Assembly: GCA_029891345.1 (NCBI GenBank)
Contig: CM057000.1
Location: forward strand, 125,339,338 to 125,403,337
Length of the DNA stretch: 64,000 nt
Direction: 5' to 3'
Source of the DNA: Dryococelus australis
Taxonomy: Eukaryota > Arthropoda > Insecta > Phasmatodea > Phasmatidae
In this document: one piece after another, positions 55,094 through 64,000 of the stretch
Layout: each line of letters opens with the position of its first letter
Numbering within the stretch: the stretch's first letter is position 1
Position numbers and translations under genes: made by a program
Notes under the pieces: generated by a model
What the model saw: the letters and a program-made list of their open reading frames with translations, nothing else
Database searches by the model: none
What the model was told of the DNA's origin: nothing

Positions 55094-55543
55094 CTACCTT
55101 CTTTGATGCTCCACACTGTTCATTCTCCCATTGACACTGCCCGTCCTGCTGTTTGCACTGTTCGCTATTTCATTTCCACTGTCCATTATTTCATTTACTC
55201 TGACAATTTTTTCATCTACACAGTCAATTATCGCATTCACCAACTCGCTAATACATTCAATTATTTTGTGTACATTTTCATTTACGGTGATTGTTTTGCT
55301 CTCTAAGTTTTCATTTGCAGTGTCTATTTTCTTATCTACTAAAGCTAATATATATCTTTTGGCTCCGAAAATCCTGAATATTGAGTATATTTTTATGATG
55401 ACTGTGTTCGAAGGCGACCAGGCTGATATTGAATTTGAACCATCGTAATTGTATACATCACAGTGTCCAGGAGAGTATTTCGAAAGTGTTGCCTCGACAG
55501 CTATGTGATACAACTTGGTGGTAAAGTATCGAGCAGAAATCAC
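55094..55543 (-). CDS. Open frame with 21-bp (heptad) repeats, coiled-coil candidate
   Basis: The 149-codon frame has no intact homologue that I can name. Its C-terminal half is a 7-residue repeat ending in VN/VD/GN/AN: KTITVNE, NVHKIIE, CISELVN, AIIDCVD, EKIVRVN, EIMDSGN, EIANSAN, SRTGSVN. On the DNA this is a degenerate 21-bp tandem repeat from about 55112 to 55320. Just before it, ALVDKKIDTANENLESK resembles the LDxANxKL heptads that follow KilA-N/MSV199-type domains in large insect DNA viruses. An origin from such a virus is therefore possible, but no diagnostic N-terminal domain is visible. The frame stays open upstream of the ATG to about 55580, so the true start is not fixed. It may also be a chance frame in a minisatellite. 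Confidence 0.35.
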   Translation of the reverse strand: MISARYFTTKLYHIAVEATLSKYSPGHCDVYNYDGSNSISAWSPSNTVIIKIYSIFRIFGAKRYILALVDKKIDTANENLESKTITVNENVHKIIECISELVNAIIDCVDEKIVRVNEIMDSGNEIANSANSRTGSVNGRMNSVEHQRR

Positions 55544-55599
55544 ATGTATGTGAAGAAATATTTCTGTGAGTCGATTCGATCCTGCATCCCATTACGTAC

Positions 55600-56410
55600 A
55601 GACAGTAATGGTCGTCCAGTTTACCCACATTGAAAAACCACGAGTTTGGCCATAATCTTAAAAGAATCAGAGCTCAGTACTGGGAACGTATAAATCGCAG
55701 AAATTTGACTGTAATAATTTTATCCTGTTTATTTCTTACAGTTGCTAAACTTGCATATATGTCTGGTATTAGGAGATTTTTTTATAATAAAGACAAAGCC
55801 AACACTTGCTTCGAATTTAAGATGTTCAGTCACCTTAATATGTGGATAGTCGAGTCCTTAAATTTGGAATTTTATTTTAAGTTATTAATAGTTGTTTTGA
55901 AGATAGTTATCTGGTTGTCGATATAATTTTACTAGTTGCATGTCTCATTATTTCAGCTACATTCTAATAGTAGTAATAGTGTACCAACACATGGAAACAT
56001 TGTATAATGAGCAACTTCCTTACACATCTAACTGCAAGGAAATCATAATGCCGATAATAGCATCTGGAGAGCACATACACATTTTTTTTTGTATTCAATA
56101 TTGTTTGTATCTTTCATGTTGCAAGTGTGAAGGAAGTCATTGTAAACATCATTATGCAAGCAAGAAATGGAGTTCGAGTAGTAACAACAAAGTAACCAAA
56201 TGTAAACATTGTACAAGTTAATCTCATATTTATCACGTCACTCCAGCAAATACTATCGTTCATAATACCATACTAGCAATTAAGAGTAAGGTGTACATAG
56301 CATGAAGGAGGGCATGTACACACGCTGTTAGCAATTAAGAACAAGGTGTACATAACATGAAGGAGGGCATGTACACATGTTACATATCAAGTAAATACAG
56401 GATGTACATA
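55600..56410. other. AT-rich region, no gene recognised
   Basis: Short frames only. At 56280-56400 a unit (gtgtacatagcatgaaggag...gtacacacgctgttagcaatta) is repeated twice head to tail with a period of about 60 bp, just before L3. Confidence 0.4.
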
Positions 56411-56413
56411 GCA

Positions 56414-57163
56414 AGTGCAACACAAAGCAAAGAAAGGTGCAGTGCAAACACGTGCCCCTGTGCATGCGTGTTTCGAATGTAGACCCAGTAAAACAGGGCG
56501 TAAAGCAAATAAGGATAAATTACTAAATGCTCATGAATGCCCATTCCAGCAACAACATTGGATAAAGCCCTGTAGTGTTTTTATTACCTCTGTGGACCTA
56601 AGTGTACCAGTTTAATCTTTTCTGTTGTTTTCATTATCCACATGTTTCATTCACACCTCATTTTTTCATTCAGGGTTTGCCATGTACTAAAGGGTCATTA
56701 TGTTCAGTGTATTTGTTTATGCCACGACTGCAAGCAGTTAAGCAATGTGTGCAATTGTAATGTGATTTTAGTGCATAAGAAAGTAGTCCGTACGAATTGC
56801 TTGCCCGCCATCCTGGCCAGCACGCCGTGCCAGAACAGTTAGTCATTCTATAGTGTCTCGAGGAGGTGGATGTGCGTGCCAATGTCGTTTTCGCACGCTC
56901 GTGCGGCGCATCAACTTTTGAACTTATAATTTCATCGCAATAGACCCTTAGTAAACCGGAAACTTTGTTTACTTAGCCGCATGTGAATCTCCGTTCGTCT
57001 CCTTCCCATGGTTTAGCATTTCCAGAGAAGGTATGACTTTACCATAAATTCTTTGTGGCCACGTGCCATTTTGTACAATGAAACCTTGCTGGTGGGTCAA
57101 GCCCGGCAACCAATGGCAATGTTGTTTCCTAGAAGAATGTGAAATAAAAACCCAGTGAATTTA
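56414..57163 (+). repeat. LTR-like block L3
   Basis: Starts tgcaacacaaagcaaag, contains tctcgaggaggtggatgtgc, ttgtggccacgtgcc and aaataaaaacccagtg, and ends gaatttaca. It aligns closely with L2 and more distantly with L1. About 180 bp (57165-57335) is present here that L2 lacks, after which similarity resumes to 57580. Confidence 0.6.
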
Positions 57164-57599
57164 CATGAGTATGCATCTTCATTCGGGTTACTATGGGCTA
57201 TATGGCCACGGGCCTCCACCTTCCCTGCAAATTAATATGTTCTGTATAAAGTGCTTTTATGTGTATTTCAGTGTTTTTGTTTCTTCATTTACCTAATTGA
57301 TGGGTGTGTGAGTCATCCTAAGACCTCACTGCATAGCACACATAATATTGATAACATATTTTTATCAACTAAGACAGACAGAACACCATCGAAGGGATAC
57401 TGCATTGACCTTCGGCACACGACCCGGATAAAGGAATCAGCTCAACCTATGAAAACTTGATGTTGCACTACTGCAATGTCTTGCACCAAAGATCTACAGC
57501 AGAGGGTTGGTGAGAAATGTTGGTAAACATACTACCCGAATCACAACCTTTAAGTTGAGCACTTTTGCTCCACCATCCCACCGTGAAATGTCGCCCAAC

Positions 57600-59402
57600 T
57601 TACTGGCGATATCCTTCCGCCAAATTTTCCTAGCAAATGACCAAACTGCAATTTTATCCTTATTTTCCCCACATTTTTCAAAATTTCAAAATTCGTGTTA
57701 TTAACTTTCTTGATTTCCCTGACCAGTGCCAACACCAAGGAGGCATACAGAAGAACTACTGTGCACAACTGGAGCTGTTGGACACCATCACGATGCGCCA
57801 GAATGCCAGAAAACCAATGTGTGTGGTCAGTACGAAAAAGTGCGCCGAATCTGCAGGGACGCCACCATCATGCCTACTAAGAAGGAACAGCGAGAAGGGT
57901 AGCAGACAGGGGCCATATTGGTGCAGTGTGACATCAGCCACGCCGAGCCAGCCAGGTGCCCTGTTGGTCAAAGGGACTGCAAAACATCCCCTCTGCCCGC
58001 ATCCCTGGTGCTCGAGGAGAACGATGAGAAAAGAGAACAGTGGGAAGGAGAAAAATAAAATCACCTCCCTCTCATTTTACTTGCTAACCACATGCTGGCG
58101 GTCAGCTGCGCACCCGCCAATGGTTGACCCCTGCCTTGCGCCACACCTTGCAGATTTGCCGCACCATGACATCACCTGCAGCATGCCATTCTCCCGACCG
58201 CACTTCCGTGTATTGTGCTCCCATGTCAGCTGTTCTGCGACCACGTGAACTTGTTCACCAATAACATGGCTGGCCTGATACTTAGTGACGCAACTGCATT
58301 ACTCTGTCCGCACTGCCTGTGCTTACTGGCACAAGTCTTAATTGCCAAATACGAGCGAGGCACGAAAAATTGCAAATGCGAATGCCAGTCCAGCCTAGCA
58401 AATTGCATCGTGGTCAACTGCGAAAGAAATTACAGGCAAAATACAGACTCAAATCACGGAACAAAAATTCAGTACAAACTTTTCGGACAATCAAGCAGTA
58501 AATTGGTGCCACATTCTACTTTGACCAGGTCGGAGCACACTTCTCTTTAAGTGTAAACAGTATCACACCGAGTGCATGGACAGCAATGAACTGCAAACCA
58601 TCGATGGGTTAATGTTTTTATGCAAAAACTGCAATGTACAACCAATCCCACCCAGGACCTTTCTGTACAATTAGGATATGCACTTTGGTGACTTACAGCA
58701 GATGGATATGTGCGATCGCGCAAGGTGCCCAGGTAATTTAAACGGAGGAGTTTACAACTGCCGTACATGCAATGTTAGGATACATCAAAAGTGTCAGACC
58801 AAGATGGAACAGCAGACAACAGAGGAGGAAAAGTACACACGTGGAGACTGTGTGGCCATGAGGAAGGAGACACCTGCTGCACCGGACATTCAGAATACGA
58901 ATGAGGTGCCGCCCAGAACGTCTGGCGCCCGAGTCACAGGCAATGTCCGCAACTACTCTTCCATACACTTCTCTGCCACCCATAACAATCAGATCCTACA
59001 TTCCATCAATTCAGACCTACTACTCCACCCCGATGTACACCCTGCACTTTCCTGCAGTATTACCCAGTATAAAAAAATCAATTCCCCATATCCACACCAT
59101 TTCCAAATGTACTACCAGCTGCCAACAGTGCTGTAGAAACAATGCCCAGTGGAAGCTACAGGATAGATCCGCAGTTTCGACTGACACCAACTCGATTCCA
59201 AACACAGCCGACATTCTCTGGGCAGTTGGATGAAGATCCATCCTCCTTCGTCCAGGACTGTACCACATGCTTACAGTGGTACGGGGTCTCGGCCGACGAG
59301 TGGTTCGGATGTGTAAGAAAGCAGCTGGAAAGGGAAACAAGATGGTGGTGGAAGTCTATGAACCACTATGAAGAAGAAACTCTAAATGAGGAAAATATGT
59401 GA
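57600..59402 (+). pseudogene. Gag-like region of the L-family element, with zinc-finger-like motifs
   Basis: It lies directly downstream of L3. Three frames carry the signal. The region 58570-58640 reads ECMDSNELQTIDGLMFLCKN then C, like the second half of a PHD-type zinc finger. The frame 58678-59136 has CDRARCPGNLNGGVYNCRTC followed by NVRIHQKC, a C-x4-C...C-x2-C-x4-H-x2-C pattern. The frame 59142-59402 has PTFSGQLDEDPSSFVQDCTT then CLQWYGVSADEW, typical of the start of a retrotransposon capsid domain. The frames are offset by frameshifts and stops, so no complete Gag remains. Confidence 0.5.
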
Positions 59403-59639
59403 TTTGTGGTAATATGATGGTTCATGTCTGCGCATGTGTCTGTGTAAAAAAAAAAAGTGTCGCCTGTAGGAGCGGAGCTCCATTCCCTCGTCCACCGGGA
59501 AATGAAAGCTTGGGTGTCCAGAAGGGGTACTTGGATGTCCTGGACGATGCTTAGGCTGGTGCAGAACGGTGGGCGAAGTGAAAAATAAAAAAGAACAAAA
59601 TAGAATAGTACAGATAGGGAGGGGGCTGGGGGCATTCGG

Positions 59640-59900
59640 GTTCATGGGCAGGGCCTTCGACCGTTGGGTGCTATGACAGACCGGCCTAAAGGCTAGTTAG
59701 CTGTGTACGGGCTCGATGGCGTCTGTTCGCGCGGGACAGATTCGTGGGAATCCCGGTCTCTGGCCTGTTCCTGCGGAGGCGGCGAAACGGGGGACGGCCC
59801 AAAGGATACCCGTCGGGGAGCTATCTCGGTCGGGGCAGAATAGCTCACCACCTTCCTAGGAAGTGTGAATTATGCTTTTGTACAGAAATATAATTTGTAG
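59640..59900. other. GC-rich block, possible 3' LTR or untranslated end
   Basis: After the gag-like region a compact GC-rich block (gaccggcctaaagg...gcctgttcctgcggaggcgg...gacggcccaaagg) without frames is followed by AT-rich DNA with aaataaa at 60046. It may be LTR sequence of a gypsy-type element. It is not related to L1-L3. Confidence 0.3.
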
Positions 59901-60189
59901 CTTAAATTATGGGTGCCCAGACAAATAGCCGCCCTCCCACAAAAGAAAGTTAATTTATATAACTTTCATACTGTTTGTTAAATTGTAGTAGTCATTATAG
60001 AAATGAACACCTTGGATGGCTGTACTACCAAGTAGGGTTAATGAAATAAATTTTAAAAAAATGTTTAAGCACTCTCCCACTGTGACCCCTGGTGTGTTAT
60101 AGATTTTGCGTTCAGCAATAGTGTTATGAACCATTCATAAAATAAAGTAACAGCACGTTTTGCGAATCAGTTACAAACAGTGTGAATGC

Positions 60190-61406
60190 ACTGACGAATC
60201 GCAATTAATATTACCATCTGCCAGAAGTGACATCTACCGTGCGTAGCCCATGGCATATGACACGTGACGTGCAGTGGTGAAGCGGATATATAACGCAACT
60301 GACAGGCTGGCTGTACATTGTGTGCTTCCTGTTGTTATGGTTGAGAGAAGCTATTTAACTGGCTTGCAAAAAGTGATGACCATCGGATTTCGGGCCAAGG
60401 AGGGCAGCATTTAGAAACAGCGGCATTTGTGAACTATGCACGTGCCTCCGTGGTGAGGAAGTATTATGAGTGGAGGAATGGCACCATGCCAATAACCGCC
60501 GTGGAAACAGAGTAGCTTCACAGGCCATGATGTCCGAGGTAAACGTCTACTACAATGTTACATGAAGGCCAACCGACAGGTTACAGTCGAACAGCTCACC
60601 ATCCAAATGAACCAGGGGGCATCCAGACACGTGTCTACTGCAACAGTTCAGCGAACCCTTCAGCGAATGGAGCTCCGGAGTAGACGGAGGGTAACTACGC
60701 CCATTCTAAAACACAAATGCATCCACGAAAACGACTGTAATTTGCTCGACAGTATGGCGGCTGGACCGCTGCTGATTGGTGATGGGTAGCCTTCTACGAC
60801 GAGTTACGGTTTCAGCTCCTTAGAACAGATGGACGCCAGTGTGTCAGACGAGAAATGTCGGAGAACCGACACCCTGCATCCATTGTTGGACAATCACAAC
60901 GGGTGATGTCAGTGTTATGATCTGGGGTCTGGGGAACGTTCTTGTGGTATTCTCTAGGTCCCACCATCCATGTGGAAGTCACTTATGGATGATTTGGTTA
61001 TGAATAAATCCTTGGCAAAAACGTCTACCCATATATGATAATTGTCTTTCCTCGGGAGGATGGGATCTTCCAGCACGATAATGCGCCTTGCCAAACATGC
61101 CAAATGTGTCCGTATGTGGCTGGAAGAGCACGATAATGACTTCAGGTCCTTCTGTGGCCCCCAAACCGCCCTGATCTCAATCCAACATCTGTGAGAACAT
61201 CTCGATCGTCGTGTTCACCGTCTGTCTCCTCCACCATGCACCCTTCAACAGTTATGAGATGCACTGCAGACAGCATGGCTCTAAATACTCATGGAGACCT
61301 ATCAGCACCCGACTGAGTCACTGCCAGCTTGTCTCGCTGCTGTCCATGCTGCGAATAGCCGTTAATCTAAATACTAGCAGGTGGTCATATTAATGTGATT
61401 CGACTG
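60190..61406 (+). mobile_element. Tc1/mariner element with decayed transposase
   Basis: The left end actgacgaatcgcaattaat and the reverse complement of the right end, acagtcgaatcacattaata, match and continue through attaccatctgc / tgaccacctgc. In between, a transposase is readable in broken frames: QVTVEQLTIQMNQGASRHVS and TVQRTLQRMELRSRR (HTH), FYDELRFQL (first catalytic region, Glu where Asp is usual upstream of the E), IFQHDNAPCQT, and PPNRPDLNPTSV (third catalytic region). The element is 1.2 kb, the normal size for Tc1. Confidence 0.85.
60562..60789 (+). pseudogene. Tc1 transposase fragment, DNA-binding domain
   Basis: The 75-codon frame MKANRQVTVEQLTIQMNQGA... through LRSRRRVTTPIL covers the second half of the paired-type DNA-binding domain of Tc1 transposases. 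It ends at a stop just before the catalytic domain, which continues in other frames to about 61330. Confidence 0.7.
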
Positions 61407-62436
61407 TGAATAGGGTATTGATCATCAGGGTGTTGAGTATGGACGGTTGCTGTATCATTGTACTTCTTGTGTTCACAATATTGTTGGAAACTTGCACTTA
61501 GTTGCCACGGTATAATGGAAGAGTTTAAAACATCAGACCAATGTGTCCTTGAGTTCTGAGTTTAATGCTGACAGTCTGGAACGACAGTTCATAAAGTCTG
61601 GTTTAAACCGGTTTAATGTTCTCCATTTAAAAGTTTTTTATTGTGTGTGATCCAAAAGTATGAAAGGCTATTGTCGTAAAAGAGCATTGTATACGCACCT
61701 ACGAATTTGTAGGAAATCGGTATAAAAATTCAACAATTTTTAAGGGGCACACACAGGCACATATTAAATGTACATACACAAAGTGGAAGGTGATTTCAAA
61801 AGCCTACTTCTCTTTTGGTCTATAAACATCATCTTCTAAATATTTCCACAGCTTATAGGTGAAATTTAAAATTTATTTCCTACAGAACGCTAGTTCGAGA
61901 TAAGGTTTGATTCCATCTTCAGTTATGGTTATGTGATTTCAAAAGTTAAAAAAGGTTACAAAATGAGTTGGCCTAACAACTATGCTAACATTCTAAGTAA
62001 TTTCTAAGTGAAATTATATTAGTCCTGATAAGCAGAGATTTCAAAACATTTGCAGCCTGTAGTACAGCAAAATAAAATTGAGCGGTATTAGTGTTCATAT
62101 ATTTTTTAGCCAATACAGTTAAGATAAAAAAAATTTAATTAGTTTAATAACATTAATACGGTACTACATTAATCTCAAACTTTATAGTTTTGTTTAAATA
62201 GCACAACTATTAACTCTTATTATTATTATTTTCAAACTGTACTTTCTATTTCTGGCGATAAGTGTGTCTTGTTCTAAAGATTGAGAAATGTTCTCAAATA
62301 GTAGTTCTCCTTCCCATACACATAACACTGTAAGGATTTTTATAAGTATTTATTTATACTGCCTGTTTGTATGAACGTTAGGTGTCTTACCGGTCTGTCA
62401 TGCACTGAACTGGCGTGCAGCCTGCCTGCACCACTA

Positions 62437-62611
62437 CTGTCCGACAGGTTGCAGCCCGATGTGTGGAAGGGGCCAATAGTGTTTAACTTTACTTTTTTTT
62501 TAGTTTTTTTAGTCTCCCTATTTTTTCGCATCACTGATCGTCAGGTTGCAGCCAAAGTGAGGAAGGGGCCACCAGTATTCAACTTCACAATTCTTGTATT
62601 TTTAGTCTCAT
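62437..62611 (+). repeat. Diverged tandem duplication, period about 97 bp
   Basis: The units begin at 62437 and 62534. Both contain caggttgcagcc, ggaaggggcca, and ttttagtct. Confidence 0.8.
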
Positions 62612-62904
62612 AATTGTATTTATTATATTAATGTATAGGTAGACTATTTATAAACTTACGAGTCTTTGAACGTATAAATCGTCTACCTATATAATAATAT
62701 AAAAATCAGTTTGAAAGTGAAAAATAAATTAACTGTAAAAAGTTTTAAAATTAAACCTTTTATTTATAGATTTATAAATTTTCAGAATTTGTAGATCTTG
62801 TATGACGTGATCGAACAGCGTAATTAAACTTTACTAGAAATAGATATTTTTGAATAATTTTTAATTTAGTAAAAAAAAAAAAAAAAATGCCGTGAATAGT
62901 TACG

Positions 62905-63025
62905 AGCGTTACACAAGATATCTGCTCACTACAATTGAGCAAACGAGGTATACATTCTTATGTAACAGTTTTACTCAAGATATGTGCTTACTGCGCTTAC
63001 GCAAATGAGGTATATGTTCTATATT
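62905..63025 (+). repeat. Diverged tandem duplication, period about 62 bp
   Basis: gttacacaagatatctgctc...gcaaacgaggtataca is repeated as tttactcaagatatgtgctt...gcaaatgaggtatatg. Confidence 0.8.
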
Positions 63026-63799
63026 GGCCCAGCTGTTATATATTAAATATAAACTGATACAACACTTCTATTTAGTAATGTTTATTACGGCTGTTCGACC
63101 ACGCCTTTATTGTTATACGAACTCTGTATCTATTATAATTCTTTTCTCTTTTTAGTGTATTTAAATTTTAAAATTTGGTTTTAAAATGTTTTTTTCACAG
63201 TTAATTTATTTCGAGTGTGACCTTCACCGCCTATAACGATTATATCCCGTTTGTATTGACCACAGCCTGCGTTAGGATATCCCTCGTAACTCTAATAATT
63301 TATTTATTAAAAAAGTTCAAGCCTGAAGTGCCAGTAACTTCGGTTCAGCTTAAATATTTAAGGCTCAGTTTCACCCCTTTTACATAAATTCTTCGTTTTT
63401 GCTGTCATAATATCAGTTTCAAGGTATTACTGGAAATGCTTGATTATACAAAATTTAAAAATTTACTATTTGTTTAATACGTTTGTATCTTATTTTCACT
63501 GTGTGCTGTTTCCTGCTGGCAAAAAGGCAGTAACTTAATGACAAAATATAAATATGTTTTCGACTTTTTACAACTAGCAGATTACATAGAATTTAAATTA
63601 CGCACAAAAATGTTAAAGAACTTGTAAAGTGAATTTTTTTACACAGAATGTTGCAAAATTGCACCTCAATACTTCAGAGGAACATTCCTCACATCTGGAG
63701 AAAGAACAATAGTTGTAAGAACATAGGTCCACAAACGCTTAGTTTCTTTACTAACAGCCCGTAATACATACATAAGGTACAGTGCATGCCTCTGGGCTG

Positions 63800-64000
63800 A
63801 TCATGTTACAGCCCTCGAGGAGCCCTGATTTGAATGCACTAGACTTTTATTTGTGGGGAATTTGAAGGCACTGGGTATGCAACCCCAGTGGCCGATGTAG
63901 GCACCCCCGTAACCGTATAGTGGCGGGCAGCGAAGCAATCAGAATACTCCAGGGATTCATAAACGCATCAGAGATCCATGCAACAGCGGGTTGATGCATT
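63800..64000 (+). pseudogene. Tc1-like transposase fragment running off the window
   Basis: RSPDLNALDFYLWG is followed, after a stop and frameshifts, by LKALGMQP, NRIVAGSEAIR and an MQQRVDA end. This is the order of the last catalytic region and C-terminal helices in the insect Tc1-like family with the DFFLWG/DFYLWG signature. It differs from the elements at 54610 and 60190. The remainder lies beyond 64000. Confidence 0.65.

Larger units (their letters stand above)
61410..63790. other. AT-rich region with two small duplications
   Basis: No gene is recognised. Two tandem duplications are present (62437-62611 and 62905-63025, listed separately), and a run of 16 A at 62872-62887. Confidence 0.4.

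Noticed and set aside
55131-55448. Plus-strand open frame of 105 codons
   Set aside because: It is the opposite-strand shadow of the 21-bp repeat. Its hydrophobic Ser/Phe/Ile composition follows from the repeat.
1-64000. CRISPR arrays, operons or bacterial-type genes
   Set aside because: No regularly spaced direct repeats of the right size, no dense gene arrangement, and clear eukaryotic introns and transposons.

Overview
This window is genomic DNA from an arthropod, most likely an insect. The evidence is one intron-rich gene spread over 21 kb, many Tc1/mariner, hAT, PIF/Harbinger and pogo-type DNA transposons, tRNA-derived SINEs of an arthropod type, and long AT-rich stretches with long homopolymers and (TA)n tracts. 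A polyneopteran insect (stick insect, cockroach, termite or orthopteran) is a guess from the SINE type and repeat load. Nothing in the sequence proves it.

One host gene is supported end to end. On the minus strand, five coding exons between 26163 and 5315 join in frame (130+205+337+203+55 nt = 930 nt, 309 residues) into a clavesin/TTPAL-like CRAL-TRIO (Sec14-family) lipid-binding protein. All four introns have GT-AG ends with matching phases. The last intron is about 11.9 kb and is filled with retroelement remains. The last coding exon is 55 nt and encodes a short acidic tail. The splice acceptor before the start codon directly follows a run of 27 T, so at least one 5' non-coding exon must lie upstream and was not found.

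Most of the rest is transposable-element debris. 1-5300: a truncated SINE, a 1.7-kb non-autonomous hAT element and a 465-bp TIR element in a long AT-rich 3' flank. 5600-17200 (intron 4): several decayed copies, in both orientations, of an unidentified LTR-retrotransposon-like family, with a 1-kb DNA transposon inserted in one copy. 18200-26200: the rest of the gene, with more LTR-like debris and SINEs in the introns. 26500-31000: a MITE expanded by microsatellites, and a Tc1/mariner-superfamily transposase pseudogene. 31000-40900: mostly AT-rich DNA with no recognised gene, plus a possible 1.7-kb TIR element and a fourth LTR-family fragment. 40930-43936: the 3' half of a Ty1/copia element whose 3' LTR is split by a Harbinger-like element carrying a 66-bp minisatellite. 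45100-48250 and 56400-59900: a second LTR family with three LTR-like blocks and a degenerate gag region with zinc-finger-like cysteine motifs. 51600-55600: pogo/Tigger and Tc1 pseudogenes, and an open frame with a 21-bp (heptad) repeat. 60190-61406: a Tc1 element. 63800-64000: another Tc1-like transposase, running off the window.

The most unusual signals are the heptad-repeat frame at 55094-55543, the shared peptide motif in three copies of the unidentified LTR family, the strong hairpins in that family, and the stop codon built into the splice donor of the CRAL-TRIO gene.
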